Shown here: positions 9,625 through 19,205 of the stretch, one piece after another | How positions within the stretch are numbered: the first letter of the stretch is position 1 | Layout: each line of letters opens with the position of its first letter | Assembly (NCBI RefSeq): GCF_001467525.1 | Contig: NZ_LNXS01000001.1 | Coordinates: 186,001 to 250,000 of the forward strand | DNA from: Legionella anisa | GTDB lineage: Bacteria > Pseudomonadota > Gammaproteobacteria > Legionellales > Legionellaceae | Direction of reading: 5' to 3' | Length of the DNA stretch: 64,000 nucleotides | Position numbers and translations under genes: made by a program | Notes under the pieces: model-generated | What the model was told of the DNA's origin: nothing | Database searches by the model: none | The model's input: the letters and a program-made list of their open reading frames with translations, nothing else

Positions 9625-11418
9625 ATGAAAAAAATGGCCAAAGTTGTTCTAAAAGAAAAGAAGCTATCACAAAAAATCAAAGCAAAAAGTGGACAAACAC
9701 ACACAAACCACAAAGAAAATAATTCATCTGTCCCATATGATCTCTTTAATTTAATCGATAAATATTACCAAGCTAATCTGGGAAAATTTACCGCAAGTAT
9801 TAGCCCTGCCTCCGTAGCAACCTCATTTTTTTCATGGGGGGCACAACTAGCACAAGCCCCAGGTACATTCTTAAAATTAAATGCGTATCCCTTATTGCAT
9901 TGTTTTGATTTCATTGAACGGCTCATAAACCAGGAAAAACCTGGTAATGGTAAAGATGTGCGTTTTCATACGGAAAAATGGGCACTCTATCCATGGCGTT
10001 TGTGGGCTGAGCAATTTTTACAAATTGAAGAGTGGTATTTAAACGCAGCAAATGAAATTCCCGGATTAAATGAACCCAATCGCCGAATTGTATCATTCAC
10101 TATAAAACAACTCCTTGATGCCATCTCTCCTTCCAATTTTGTCTTGACTAACCCAGATTTATTACAGGAAACATTAAATTCATCTGGAGAAAATCTAATC
10201 CGAGGAACACAATTGGGTCTACAAGACCTAATTGAAAAATTAACGGGTACTCCTCCAGCAGGAGTTGAACACTTTATCCCCGGAAAACAAGTTGCCTTAA
10301 CCAAAGGTAAAGTCGTCTTTAAAAATCACTTAATTGAACTCATTCAATATGAAGCACAAACCCCAAAAGTCTATAAAGAACCTATACTCATTATTCCAGC
10401 CTGGATTATGAAATATTATATCCTTGATCTTCTTCCTGAAAATTCCTTAGTGAATTGGTTGGTTCAACAAGGTCATACAGTATTTATAGTATCCTGGCTC
10501 AACCCCACATCTGAAGACAGAAATTTGGCAATCGACGATTATTACCGTCAAGGCGCTATGGCTGCAATTGATAAAATATCAACCTTAATGCCCAACACAA
10601 AAATTCACTTAATGGGGTATTGCATTGGCGGAACTTTAGCCATGATTACCGCAGCAACTATGGCCAAAGACCATGACCATCGCTTGAAAAGTCTTTCTCT
10701 GCTCGCTGCTCAAGGAGATTTTACCGAAGCGGGTGAATTATTACTTTTTATTAATAACAGCCAGGTATCCTTTTTGGAAAACATAATGTGGGAAAAAGGT
10801 TATCTAGATACCAAACTTATGGCTGGGAGTTTTCAAATGCTTCGCTCATACGATTTGATATGGTCAAAAATGGTTCAAGACTACATGCATGGAACACAAA
10901 GAGGAATGATCGCTTTACTTGCCTGGAACGCGGATACAACACGTATGCCTCATAAAATGCACAGCGAATACCTTGAAAAATTGTTCCTCAAAAATGAATT
11001 CTCCGAAGGCCAATATACTATTGAAGGAAAACATATAGCACCTGAAAATATTAGATTACCTGCCTTTGTAGTCAGCACAGAAAAAGACCATGTGAGCCCA
11101 TGGAAGTCCGTGTACAAAACCCATTTGCTAATCAAACACGAAGATATTACTTTTGTTCTGACAAATGGAGGTCATAATGCAGGTATAGTGAGTGAACCAG
11201 GACATCCAGGACGAAGTTATTTGATTCGGAAACAAAGCAAAGAAGAAACATATATTTCACCCCAGCATTGGTTGGAAATTGCCGAAACTAAAAAGGGATC
11301 GTGGTGGATTGCATGGCATAATTGGCTAGTGAGACAATCAACTCATGGTATGAGTTTACCACCTAAAATTGATAAAAATTTACCTGATGCGCCGGGAACA
11401 TACGTATTACAAAAATAG
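9625..11418 (+). CDS. phaC: Class I poly-3-hydroxyalkanoate synthase
   Basis: The 597-residue protein has the alpha/beta-hydrolase catalytic triad of PHA synthases. Cys333 sits in the lipase-like box GYCIGG, Asp488 in STEKDHVSPW, and His517 in GGHNAG. The size and single-subunit form indicate class I. It polymerises (R)-3-hydroxybutyryl-CoA into storage granules, which Legionella accumulates before transmission (family knowledge). The first 35 residues are lysine-rich and variable. It stands alone, with no phaA or phaB adjacent, and ends immediately at a palindromic repeat. Confidence 0.95.
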   Translation: MKKMAKVVLKEKKLSQKIKAKSGQTHTNHKENNSSVPYDLFNLIDKYYQANLGKFTASISPASVATSFFSWGAQLAQAPGTFLKLNAYPLLHCFDFIERLINQEKPGNGKDVRFHTEKWALYPWRLWAEQFLQIEEWYLNAANEIPGLNEPNRRIVSFTIKQLLDAISPSNFVLTNPDLLQETLNSSGENLIRGTQLGLQDLIEKLTGTPPAGVEHFIPGKQVALTKGKVVFKNHLIELIQYEAQTPKVYKEPILIIPAWIMKYYILDLLPENSLVNWLVQQGHTVFIVSWLNPTSEDRNLAIDDYYRQGAMAAIDKISTLMPNTKIHLMGYCIGGTLAMITAATMAKDHDHRLKSLSLLAAQGDFTEAGELLLFINNSQVSFLENIMWEKGYLDTKLMAGSFQMLRSYDLIWSKMVQDYMHGTQRGMIALLAWNADTTRMPHKMHSEYLEKLFLKNEFSEGQYTIEGKHIAPENIRLPAFVVSTEKDHVSPWKSVYKTHLLIKHEDITFVLTNGGHNAGIVSEPGHPGRSYLIRKQSKEETYISPQHWLEIAETKKGSWWIAWHNWLVRQSTHGMSLPPKIDKNLPDAPGTYVLQK

Positions 11419-11498
11419 GGTCTGTTTCCGTTCCGCTAGCATCGGGGCGGAAAAAATCAGACCATTTTGGCTCAAGCTAGCGAAATGGAAACAGACCC
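11418..11498. repeat. Palindromic repeat directly after phaC
   Basis: GGGTCTGTTTCC at 11418-11429 is the exact reverse complement of GGAAACAGACCC at 11487-11498. GCTAGC-type inner sequences also mirror each other. It starts on the last base of the phaC stop codon. It is likely a dispersed REP-like element and may act as the phaC terminator or mRNA-end stabiliser (inference). Confidence 0.6.
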
Positions 11499-11551
11499 GA
11501 AGCAATGTACGTGGTCTAATAAAAAATGATCTTTAATTTGAGTATAAAAAT

Positions 11552-12442
11552 ATGGACAAAGACTATTACAAAATAATGGGCGTAAGCGAAGATGCCTCTG
11601 ATAAAGACATTAAGATGGCATATCGAAAGTTGGCTCGGAAATACCACCCTGATATAAGTAAAGAACCCAATGCAGAAGAACGCTTTAAAGAAATGGGGGA
11701 AGCTTATGAAGTTTTAAGAGATCCGGTAAAACGAGCGGAATACGATAAGTATCGGAAAAACAAAACATTTCATCAACAAGAAACACATACTCATTGGCGT
11801 CCTGAACAATCGGAACATGTTTATAGCGGCCAATTTAATGAGGACTTATTTGAAACATTATTTGGCCATTCCCGCTATCGCCAGCAACCCATCGCTGGAC
11901 AAGACTATCATGGAAAAATTAATATCAGCCTGGAGGAAGCATTTACGGGAACAGTGAAAAATATCCAGGTTCCAATCGAACAAGAGTCAAATGTCACAAC
12001 GCAAACCCTGAAAGTAAAAATACCAGCTGGTGTAAAATCAGGTCAACAAATTCGCCTTGCCGGACAAGGAGCTCCTGGAATACATGAAGGGCCTCGCGGT
12101 GATATTTATTTAACGGTACATGTAAATAAACACTCTCTTTTTGATGTAATGGACAGTGATATTTACCTCACCCTGCCTATTACTCCATGGGAAGCTGCCT
12201 TAGGTGCAACAATAGTAGTCCCTACGCTGGGAGGAAAAATTGATTTAAAAATTCCACCCGGTTCTCAAGGAGGGCAAAAATTAAGGCTTAAAAATCGTGG
12301 TTTGCCTGGAGCAACACCTGGACACCAATACGTACTTTTGAAAATGATTACCCCGCCACCAAAAACTGAAGCAGCAATAGAGCTTTACAAAAAAATGGCG
12401 CAAGTAATGCCTTTTAATCCACGTGACAAAATGGGGGCCTAA
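11552..12442 (+). CDS. cbpA: Curved-DNA-binding protein / DnaJ-family co-chaperone
   Basis: This 296-residue protein has an N-terminal J-domain (HPD at 32-34) and a short G-rich linker. Two C-terminal beta domains follow ([21 protein letters not shown] and [20 protein letters not shown]). It lacks the cysteine-rich zinc region of DnaJ, which is the CbpA architecture. It stimulates DnaK and, in Escherichia coli, binds curved DNA. The next gene, 2 nt downstream, is its dedicated modulator CbpM. Confidence 0.95.
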   Translation: MDKDYYKIMGVSEDASDKDIKMAYRKLARKYHPDISKEPNAEERFKEMGEAYEVLRDPVKRAEYDKYRKNKTFHQQETHTHWRPEQSEHVYSGQFNEDLFETLFGHSRYRQQPIAGQDYHGKINISLEEAFTGTVKNIQVPIEQESNVTTQTLKVKIPAGVKSGQQIRLAGQGAPGIHEGPRGDIYLTVHVNKHSLFDVMDSDIYLTLPITPWEAALGATIVVPTLGGKIDLKIPPGSQGGQKLRLKNRGLPGATPGHQYVLLKMITPPPKTEAAIELYKKMAQVMPFNPRDKMGA

Positions 12443-12444
12443 AC

Positions 12445-12759
12445 ATGAAACAAAAAAATCCACTAATTGGCGTCCTTATTGAAGAAACAACAACCATTTC
12501 ACTCAGTGAAGTATGTCAAAAATATCATATATCCAAAGAATTATTACTTGAAATGGCAGAATATGGTTTATTTTCTTGCAAAACAATGAAAGCAGAGCAT
12601 ATAAAATTAAATCAAAACGATTTACGTAAAATGGAATCTGCCTTCCGCTTACACAGAGATTTGGGAATTAATCTTCCAGGAGTAGCGCTTGCATTGGAAT
12701 TGTTGGAAAAAATAGATCAATTAAATGAAGAGATTAATATTTTTCGTAAACATTTTTGA
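12445..12759 (+). CDS. cbpM: Chaperone modulator protein CbpM
   Basis: The 104-residue helical protein has a MerR-like N-terminal half (SLSEVCQKYHISKELLLEMAEYGLF) and a C-terminal helix rich in leucine. This is the CbpM fold. CbpM binds the J-domain of CbpA and blocks both its DnaK stimulation and its DNA binding. It starts 2 nt after the cbpA stop, so expression is coupled. Length matches the family. Confidence 0.9.
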   Translation: MKQKNPLIGVLIEETTTISLSEVCQKYHISKELLLEMAEYGLFSCKTMKAEHIKLNQNDLRKMESAFRLHRDLGINLPGVALALELLEKIDQLNEEINIFRKHF

Positions 12760-12779
12760 TTTATTTTATCCAATTACTT

Positions 12780-12863
12780 GTAGCCTGGGTGCAGCACAGC
12801 GGAACCCGGGGTTTTCCCCTATCACAGACTTTCCCGGGTTCTGCTGCGCTGCACCCAGGCTAC
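12780..12863. repeat. GTAGCCTGGGTGCAGC-type palindrome, copy 1
   Basis: GTAGCCTGGGTGCAGCACAGCGG at the left is mirrored by CCGCTGCGCTGCACCCAGGCTAC-type sequence at the right, with CCCGGG-containing inner arms. The same arms recur at 16832-16919 and, degenerated, at 15099-15158. It is a REP/BIME-like intergenic element between cbpM and ftsB. Confidence 0.85.
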
Positions 12864-12963
12864 AATATCTAGGAATCATGTAAAAATTACTCATGCAGAT
12901 ATTGCTACATGTTGTGATATGGTACTAAAATAGTAAAAGGATATCTTAAATTAAGCAAAACCT

Positions 12964-13233
12964 ATGCGCCCTGTGTTTATAATTTTGATAGTTTCCTTGG
13001 TTGTTTTACAACATAAGCTATGGCTGGGCGATGGAAATTTGATACAGTGGCAAAATCTTGAAAAAAAACTGGCGGCTCACGAACAAGAAAATAATAAACT
13101 GGCTACACGTAATCGAGCGCTTGAAGCAGATATAAGAGAGTTAAAAAATGGTGATCAGGCTCTGGAAGAGCAAGCGCGCTATGAACTCGGGATGATCAAA
13201 GGAACTGAAGTCTATTATCAATTTATAGACTAG
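12964..13233 (+). CDS. ftsB: Cell division protein FtsB
   Basis: The 89-residue protein has one N-terminal membrane helix (PVFIILIVSLVVLQ), a coiled coil rich in heptads (about 30-62), and the DivIC/FtsB end ARYELGMIKGTEVYYQ. FtsB forms the FtsQLB complex that activates septal wall synthesis. Length is typical. It usually sits beside eno or ispD. Here it stands convergent to the mevalonate kinase gene with 12 nt between them. Confidence 0.9.
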   Translation: MRPVFIILIVSLVVLQHKLWLGDGNLIQWQNLEKKLAAHEQENNKLATRNRALEADIRELKNGDQALEEQARYELGMIKGTEVYYQFID

Positions 13234-13245
13234 AACAAACCCCTT

Positions 13246-14127
13246 CTATACATTCAATAATTCGAGATGCTCCGGAGGTTGCTTGTCCCAAAGGCTCAGT
13301 ACAAATCCCCCTCCTCCGGAACCAGTAGGCTTTACAGCTAAGGCGCCTGCAGCAATTAATCGATTGATATGTTGCTGCAAACTCTCGCTAACCAGTTTCC
13401 ATTGATAAAAACAATCAGCAGCTTTATTAATTGCTTGCGCCAAAAAAGAAATTGCATCCTCCCCACCCTTCTCCAATGCATTTCGCGCTTCTTCAACAGC
13501 CATAACCATTTGCTGATCAATTTGCTCTGCCAATACAGGATTTTTAGCCCATAAACTTTGAACCTGGTGAATACAATGAGAAGTAATGCCAATTTGTTTA
13601 CATGAAGATAAAAAAAACTGAGGGTGAATTTTTTGTTTTAATGGAATAGTTGTTCCTTCTTTAAAATAAAGCCCAACTTCCGTAGCAACACCTGCAACAT
13701 CAAGACCACTGCTTTTTCCATGAAATAAGTGTTCTAATTCCTTTGCAAAATCATTGCATTGACTTAGCTCTATCATGTTCTGTGCACAAAACCAACGACT
13801 CATCGCCACACAAAGAGCTGCTGAAGCCCCCATTCCCGCCCCCACAGGGATTGTGCTGTGTAAATGAAAATAACCACCTAATTGATTTAAAGAGCGCCCC
13901 AGTAATTGCATGCCATGTTCTAGCACACTCCAAAATAAAAGCTGCATATCGGCGCCACTGCTTCCTGTATAATCTGCTCCCAAAGAAGGCGCATCAGCAG
14001 AATAATTTAAAGTTAATTTTTTTTCCTTGATTGGAAATACCAAAGCTGGATGCCCTCGGACTACAGCATGTTCACCTGCTAAAATCCATTTGCCAAAAGT
14101 TGTGGTTTCAAAATCAAAGAACATCAT
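13246..14127 (-). CDS. Mevalonate kinase (GHMP family)
   Basis: This 293-residue GHMP kinase begins with GKWILAGEHAVVRGHPALV (12-30), diagnostic of mevalonate kinases. The ATP-binding loop is IPVGAGMGASAAL (93-105) and GHMP motif 3 is PTGSGGGGFVLS near the C-terminus. It phosphorylates mevalonate to 5-phosphomevalonate in isoprenoid synthesis. Two tandem ATGs (14127 and 14124) both fall inside the end of mvaD, giving a 14-nt or shorter overlap and coupled translation. It forms an operon with mvaD. Confidence 0.88.
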   Translation of the reverse strand: MMFFDFETTTFGKWILAGEHAVVRGHPALVFPIKEKKLTLNYSADAPSLGADYTGSSGADMQLLFWSVLEHGMQLLGRSLNQLGGYFHLHSTIPVGAGMGASAALCVAMSRWFCAQNMIELSQCNDFAKELEHLFHGKSSGLDVAGVATEVGLYFKEGTTIPLKQKIHPQFFLSSCKQIGITSHCIHQVQSLWAKNPVLAEQIDQQMVMAVEEARNALEKGGEDAISFLAQAINKAADCFYQWKLVSESLQQHINRLIAAGALAVKPTGSGGGGFVLSLWDKQPPEHLELLNV

Positions 14128-15064
14128 AATTGCCTAATAAATAATCACTTTTGAATTCACGTGCCAATTCTGTTTGGTCGGAACGATACAGTAAATGTAT
14201 ATTGGGTCCAGCATCCATAGTCACTATAGGACCATCTTTCTTTTTATTCCAAAAACTTTCTAGATTGTGTAACAGTTCAGTACAGCTTTCTGTCATGTAT
14301 GAAAAAGGTTGTTCACAAGTACTAAACAAGCGATGCATATCTTGAAATTCACGCCAGCAGATTTGATATGCTGCAGTCCAATCTTTGTTCGTGAATGCTT
14401 CCAATAGAAGTTTTAAGTTCTCCTTTGCCCTTTGGTTACGAGTTCCATAAAAGGGACTGCTTTTTACTCGCTGATGAGCCTCACTTGAAGGAACCTCTTT
14501 CTTTTTATTGCTAATCACAACACCTTGATAGATTAACTCTGCATAAGGTAAGTCTACTTCTTTAACTTCATTTTCATCCCATAAAGCCCAGGGAGAATAA
14601 AAAGACCTGCACGATGACCCTGATCCCAAACGGCTCAACTGTGCCTGTTCCTCAACCGAAGGCATGGGTTTATTTGTTAACTCACTCAAAGCAATTACAG
14701 CACATCGAGTTAACGCAGCGAAACTTGAAGCAGAACTTGCCATCCCACTACTATGAGGAAAATTATTACAGGACTGCACTAAAAAACCACCTTCATAGCC
14801 AAAATATGCTTTTACTCGAGCAAGATGATCAAGAAATCTTTTTTGCGCTTCTGTGGAAAGAACAAAATTTTCGATTCCGCCAGGCACAATAAGCGGTTCC
14901 CAAATATCTTTTTTTGAACTCATTTTTTCCAGTCTTACTGTACTTTTAAGCTCGTTTAAAGTATAGGATAACGAAGGGTTATCAGGACTATTAGAGTTAT
15001 CATCCTTTTTTCCCATATATTTGATCAAAGCAATATTAGCTGGTGCGTGGGCTAGCCAATACAT
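14114..15064 (-). CDS. mvaD: Diphosphomevalonate decarboxylase
   Basis: From the ATG at 15064 (AAGGAG about seven bases upstream) the protein is 316 residues long. It starts MYWLAHAPANIALIKYMGKKD, the classic MvaD beginning. It has the GHMP loop FPHSSGMASSASSFAAL and TMDAGPNIHLLY near the end, with the catalytic Asp in the DAGPN motif. It converts 5-diphosphomevalonate to isopentenyl diphosphate. The reading frame extends 7 codons upstream, but that ATG has no ribosome binding site. It is the first gene of an operon with mevalonate kinase. Confidence 0.93.
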   Translation of the reverse strand: MYWLAHAPANIALIKYMGKKDDNSNSPDNPSLSYTLNELKSTVRLEKMSSKKDIWEPLIVPGGIENFVLSTEAQKRFLDHLARVKAYFGYEGGFLVQSCNNFPHSSGMASSASSFAALTRCAVIALSELTNKPMPSVEEQAQLSRLGSGSSCRSFYSPWALWDENEVKEVDLPYAELIYQGVVISNKKKEVPSSEAHQRVKSSPFYGTRNQRAKENLKLLLEAFTNKDWTAAYQICWREFQDMHRLFSTCEQPFSYMTESCTELLHNLESFWNKKKDGPIVTMDAGPNIHLLYRSDQTELAREFKSDYLLGNYDVL

Positions 15065-15098
15065 AATTTCTCCTTTGGGATCCATAAGTTATTTCAAT

Positions 15099-15158
15099 GT
15101 AGCCTGGTTAAAGCGAAACCAGGAGTTTCCATCATAGGTTTCCTCTCTCCTAGGCTAC
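15099..15158. repeat. Degenerate GTAGCCTGG-type palindrome, copy 2
   Basis: GTAGCCTGGTTAAAGCGAAACCAGGAG at the left and CTCCTAGGCTAC at the right share ends with the two longer palindromes at 12780 and 16832, but the centre is shorter and diverged. It lies between the mvaD start and the cpoB stop on the same strand. It looks like an eroded member of the same family. Confidence 0.65.
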
Positions 15159-15199
15159 AATTTTTACAAATTTCGGAGGTACGTATAAAAATTCATCAA

Positions 15200-16180
15200 T
15201 TATATTGTATGTAATTTTGAATTAGCCAATTGAGCTGTAGGCGTACCAGGATAAGCTCTCACTACTTGTTGCAGGAACTTCTGAGCCTCCTGCTTGTCAC
15301 CTTGTGCGGCATAAGCATAACCAACCTTTAACATGCTTGCAGCAGATTTACTTGAAGTGGGAAATTGTTGTAAAACCACATTAAAATGCTCTATAGATTT
15401 TGGATAATCTTTTTTGACTAAATAGAGCTCTCCTAGCCAATATTGTGCATTAGCAGTATAACCACCTCTAGGATATTTTTGCACAAATACATTCATCGCA
15501 TTTAAAGCATCATCATACCGTTTGTTTTTTACTAATTCATAAGCTGCTAAATAGCTAATTTGCTCGTCTGCAGGATTTACTCTAGAGGTAGTAGTTGTGG
15601 GTACTGGGACTGGTGTAGAAACAGCTGATTTGTTTGCCTGAGCGTTAGATACAGGTACTGTTGCTTTAGGTGTAGTTTTTTTTGAGCCAGAAGAAAGGTC
15701 CAATGCAGGTTTACTTGATGAAGATTTGGCAGAACTACTTCCACTTAAACGTGCATCTAAATCTTTATAAAAAGCAACTTGTTGTTGCTGTAATAACTTT
15801 AAATCATGAGCTTGTACTTCTAATTGACCGCGCAGCTCTTGTATTTCTTGTTGCAAGCTTTGGATTTTGTCAATCAGCTTAGCATTATTGGTAATATTAG
15901 TACTTGAACTGCTTGTCTGATCGTCTTTAGCAAGCGCAGGCTCATCATCGGTTTGGGAATTGTCTATTGTATAATTCTCATTTCGAGCCACATCAAACTG
16001 ACCACTTTCTATTTGCGGCTCATCGTATTTAGGGCCATAAGCAGGCGCTTCATACGCCTGTTGGCCCTCAATAATTGCAAAATTATCACTATCATCAACA
16101 ACAGGTGCTTCGGCCCAACAGGCCAAAGGAAGCATTAATATAAAACCTGTAGCGATAATGTGTTTTTTGCAATTTATCAT
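15200..16180 (-). CDS. cpoB: Tol-Pal system protein CpoB (YbgF)
   Basis: The 326-residue periplasmic protein has a signal peptide (cleaved after CWA, about residue 23), an acidic spacer and a coiled coil (about 100-137, IDKIQSLQQEIQELRGQL). A Ser/Thr/Pro linker leads to three TPR repeats (about 208-326, ISYLAAYELVKNKRYDDALNAM). CpoB links the Tol-Pal machine with peptidoglycan synthesis at the septum. The ATG overlaps the pal stop as ATGA, so translation is coupled. The long low-complexity spacer is common in Legionella orthologues. Confidence 0.93.
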   Translation of the reverse strand: MINCKKHIIATGFILMLPLACWAEAPVVDDSDNFAIIEGQQAYEAPAYGPKYDEPQIESGQFDVARNENYTIDNSQTDDEPALAKDDQTSSSSTNITNNAKLIDKIQSLQQEIQELRGQLEVQAHDLKLLQQQQVAFYKDLDARLSGSSSAKSSSSKPALDLSSGSKKTTPKATVPVSNAQANKSAVSTPVPVPTTTTSRVNPADEQISYLAAYELVKNKRYDDALNAMNVFVQKYPRGGYTANAQYWLGELYLVKKDYPKSIEHFNVVLQQFPTSSKSAASMLKVGYAYAAQGDKQEAQKFLQQVVRAYPGTPTAQLANSKLHTI

Positions 16181-16701
16181 CTTGTTGCCTCATAAGTAAA
16201 TTCTACACGTCGATTTTGTGCGTGTGACCCTTCATCATGCCCTAAATTAATCGGACGCTCTTTACCATAGCTCACAACACGCATTTGTTGTCTGTTAACA
16301 CCAGCCATACGTAAAATATCAGCTACAGTATTTGCACGACGCTCACCAAGAGCTACGTTATATTCACGGCTACCACGCTCATCTGTATGTCCAGCTATTA
16401 ATACACGAGCACCAGGATGTGTCTTCAAATACTCTGCCTGAGCATTAATCGATGGTAAATATTTGGGCGCCAAATTACTGTCATCATAAGAGAACAAATA
16501 CAATTGATTATGAGGTGCCTTAGTTGTATAAGATTCACCTGGCTCTTGACCAGCAAAATGAGTGAATTGTCCTAGACCTTGGGCCTCAGCTTCGCTCGCG
16601 CCTACTCCTCCATCAGCACTACCTGGTGCTTTAGAACAAGCAACAACGAAAACGGCACTCGCCACAAGCAGACCTAATTTACCTAATGATCCGGCTTTCA
16701 T
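16177..16701 (-). CDS. pal: Peptidoglycan-associated lipoprotein
   Basis: From the ATG at 16701 (AAGGAG seven bases upstream) the protein is 174 residues. It has the lipobox VVAC, a short spacer and an OmpA-like domain with GHTDERGSREYN and LGERRANTV, which contact meso-diaminopimelate. Pal anchors the outer membrane to peptidoglycan within the Tol-Pal complex. A TTG two codons upstream is in frame but less likely. The neighbour cpoB is the usual partner; tolB is not in this window, where a repeat and a lipid-transport operon lie upstream. Confidence 0.95.
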   Translation of the reverse strand: MKAGSLGKLGLLVASAVFVVACSKAPGSADGGVGASEAEAQGLGQFTHFAGQEPGESYTTKAPHNQLYLFSYDDSNLAPKYLPSINAQAEYLKTHPGARVLIAGHTDERGSREYNVALGERRANTVADILRMAGVNRQQMRVVSYGKERPINLGHDEGSHAQNRRVEFTYEATR

Positions 16702-16831
16702 CCTCAATCTCCTTCGTTCTTTTTATTATTAGTAAACTTCGAAATACCCATGCAGGGTTCATGGGGGCACATTGTACAATTCTTTTTATTTTTTGGCTAC
16801 AGTAATACTAACCCATTCAATATCATTGATC

Positions 16832-16919
16832 GTAGCCTGGGTGCAGCGCAGCGGAACCCGGGATCGAGAAACTCACTAAGCTCAGAAACCTGGGTTCCGC
16901 TGCGCTGCACCCAGGCTAC
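16832..16919. repeat. GTAGCCTGGGTGCAGC-type palindrome, copy 3
   Basis: GTAGCCTGGGTGCAGCGCAGCGG is the exact mirror of CCGCTGCGCTGCACCCAGGCTAC across a non-conserved centre. The arms match copy 1 at 12780-12863. It lies upstream of pal and just beyond the end of the lipid transport operon. Confidence 0.88.
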
Positions 16920-16936
16920 AATCCAAAATTCATACC

Positions 16937-17536
16937 CTAGTGTTCAATGTGAGATACCACAAAATGAGCCAGATTCGCGGTAAATTGCTGGGTTGCTCTA
17001 TTCGCTGCAATTACTCCCCCATAAGGTGTATCACTGGGACATGGGATCCGTAAAGTAATAATTTTTGAAGCTAAGACGTTATTATCACTAACATGAGTTA
17101 AAACAACTTTAGCTGAAAATTCAAGAACACTCGGTTTTTTAAGAAAGTTTTGTTGTAGAGAAAGTAATTGCGTATCTAATCGATAAGTTGCACCTAAAGT
17201 ATAAGCATTGGAGGTAACTGCTTCGAAAAGATTTGTCCGCTGTAAGCTTTGCAGAATTAAAGGGTAAAGCATATCCGCGGGCGGATTTACCCATGCATTT
17301 TTTACAAAAGGTTCCAATCCATATGGTTTTTTAATATAAAGCATTTGTTCTGTTTGATATCCCGCAGCAGCATCAGGCAGAGTAACCAGCAACGTCATGG
17401 CCATAGGTTTTTTAGCCAACTGTTTGGTACTGTATGCACTTAATTGATATTGATTTTTAACAGAGACTTTAACGGGCGAACATGCACTAAGTACTGCTGC
17501 GCTTAAGCCCACAAGAAATACAGTCAACTTTTTCAT
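16937..17536 (-). CDS. ABC transport auxiliary lipoprotein (PqiC/YmbA-like)
   Basis: The 199-residue protein has a lipoprotein signal with lipobox LSAC (Cys19) and the ABC_trans_aux (DUF330) fold. Features are [10 protein letters not shown], the proline-containing strand pattern, and a C-terminal helix ending in [17 protein letters not shown]. Members are outer-membrane lipoproteins working with MCE transporters. It is the last gene of the mlaE-mlaF-mlaD-like operon, starting 2 nt after the MCE gene stop. Confidence 0.8.
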   Translation of the reverse strand: MKKLTVFLVGLSAAVLSACSPVKVSVKNQYQLSAYSTKQLAKKPMAMTLLVTLPDAAAGYQTEQMLYIKKPYGLEPFVKNAWVNPPADMLYPLILQSLQRTNLFEAVTSNAYTLGATYRLDTQLLSLQQNFLKKPSVLEFSAKVVLTHVSDNNVLASKIITLRIPCPSDTPYGGVIAANRATQQFTANLAHFVVSHIEH

Positions 17537-17538
17537 CT

Positions 17539-18441
17539 TTATTCTCCAGGCCCGGGTTTTGGTGGCTTAGTTCCACGAATAACCACAGCAGGGTTTTGAC
17601 GCATTTCACTACTCACCTTTTCCAAATTTGCAGAAATTGTATTCAATCGTCGTAGTAAAATTACAGCGGGTGGCAGCGCTTCCTCGGAAATTTTATTTAT
17701 GGCATTTTTTCCTGTGCCCATAGTTTTTGATACACTATTTCCAGCTTGACTCAAACTTTCTGCCATTGTATTAAATTTAGATATCCCCACTCTTAATTCA
17801 TCGAGCATGCGCGGAAAATCACGACTTGTTTTGGCAAGATTATGCATTAAAACATTAAGATTCTTGCCATTACGTGCAAGATCTTTAGAAAAATGATCAA
17901 TACTAGTTAAAATATGGCGTACATGTTTTGCATTTTCTTCATTAAATATACGTCTTGCTTCATCACTTACAGAGCCTACATCTTCAGAAACCTTTTTTAA
18001 AATGCTGTCCAATTGAGTAAATACAGAAGGTTTTGAAGGAATAACAGGAAATGGTTCACCAGGCATTTGGGGAATTGGCGTCAGATCAGAAGTACTTGCA
18101 CTCAAACCAATATATGTGACGCCGGTAATCCCTTGCGAATTTAATGTGGCATAAGTACTGGTGGTAACGGGCGTTCCCTCTTCGATATTTAACAAAATTT
18201 CAACTTGCCTCGGATCACTTTGGTTCAATTGTATTTCTTTTACATAACCAACTTGCACTCCATTAAATTTTACTGGAGCATCTTTGGTCAGACCAGAAGC
18301 TGCTTCATGCATATAAACGGTATAGGTAGAATATTTTTTTTGATTAAAGCCAACGGATAACCACAACATTGTAGCCAAAAGCCCTACCAGTAATATAAGT
18401 ACGACTACACCTACCAGGGTGTAATTGGTTTTCGCTTCCAA
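17539..18441 (-). CDS. MCE-domain substrate-binding protein (MlaD-like)
   Basis: The 300-residue protein has one N-terminal membrane helix ([19 protein letters not shown]), a single MCE domain (about 38-120, [18 protein letters not shown]) and a long helical C-terminal region. This is the layout of larger MlaD/Mkl partners. It probably shuttles lipids between inner and outer membranes. The start codon appears to be TTG (18441-18439) with GGAG about 9 nt upstream. The family N-terminus supports this, and no ATG exists nearby. It is followed by the auxiliary lipoprotein gene. Confidence 0.85.
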   Translation of the reverse strand: MEAKTNYTLVGVVVLILLVGLLATMLWLSVGFNQKKYSTYTVYMHEAASGLTKDAPVKFNGVQVGYVKEIQLNQSDPRQVEILLNIEEGTPVTTSTYATLNSQGITGVTYIGLSASTSDLTPIPQMPGEPFPVIPSKPSVFTQLDSILKKVSEDVGSVSDEARRIFNEENAKHVRHILTSIDHFSKDLARNGKNLNVLMHNLAKTSRDFPRMLDELRVGISKFNTMAESLSQAGNSVSKTMGTGKNAINKISEEALPPAVILLRRLNTISANLEKVSSEMRQNPAVVIRGTKPPKPGPGE

Positions 18442-18467
18442 GTATTCTGTCTCCAGTTATGCCTAGA

Positions 18468-19205
18468 TTACATTTTACTAAAATAACCCGCAATTATTTT
18501 ATTCTTATTCTTCATTAAATCATTAATCGGCTCAACACTTAAGATTTTTCCATCGCCGATAAAGGCTACTCGATCCGTGGTTCGTTTTAAAGATTCTATA
18601 TCATGACTCACCATAACTATAGTGAGCTTTAAAGAATCTCTTAAAAAAACAATCAGCTCATCAAAAAGCCGTGCACTTAGTGGATCTAAACCTGTAGTTG
18701 GCTCATCCAAAAACAACAATTCAGGATCCATTGCAATTGCACGCGCTGCAGCAGCTCTTCTTTGCATTCCGCCACTCAATTCTGAAGGTAATTTACCTGC
18801 AGCTTCTTTAGGCAAGCCTACTAAAGCGACTTTTAGCAAAGCCAGCTCATACATAAATTCATGATCCAGATTAGTAAACTCCCGCATAGGAAACATGACA
18901 TTTTCCAACACATTCATAGATGAAAATAATGCACTATGTTGAAAAAGCATTCCCCATCGCCGACGAAGCAAAAATGATTGTTGCGCATCAAGATTACTAA
19001 TGTCTTGGCCAAATATTTTAATACGACCCGCCGTAGGCTTCAGTAACATCAGTAAGCTACGTAATATCGTAGTTTTTCCACTCCCAGAGCCGCCAATAAT
19101 AGCTAAGATTTCCCCTTTTTCTACAGTCAAATTCACATCGGAGTGTACCCATTGACCTCCGAGGCAATTCTTTAGCCCTTTAATTTCGATAATGGGTTCG
19201 CTCAT
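18468..19205 (-). CDS. ABC transporter ATP-binding protein (MlaF-like)
   Basis: The 245-residue ATPase has Walker A GGSGSGKTT (about 38-46), signature LSGGMQRR and Walker B LLFLDEPTTGLDP, with a C-terminal VAFIGDGKIL segment typical of the Mla/Mkl group. It drives the lipid transporter with the MlaE-like permease. Its ATG directly abuts the permease stop, with no gap. Confidence 0.9.
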   Translation of the reverse strand: MSEPIIEIKGLKNCLGGQWVHSDVNLTVEKGEILAIIGGSGSGKTTILRSLLMLLKPTAGRIKIFGQDISNLDAQQSFLLRRRWGMLFQHSALFSSMNVLENVMFPMREFTNLDHEFMYELALLKVALVGLPKEAAGKLPSELSGGMQRRAAAARAIAMDPELLFLDEPTTGLDPLSARLFDELIVFLRDSLKLTIVMVSHDIESLKRTTDRVAFIGDGKILSVEPINDLMKNKNKIIAGYFSKM

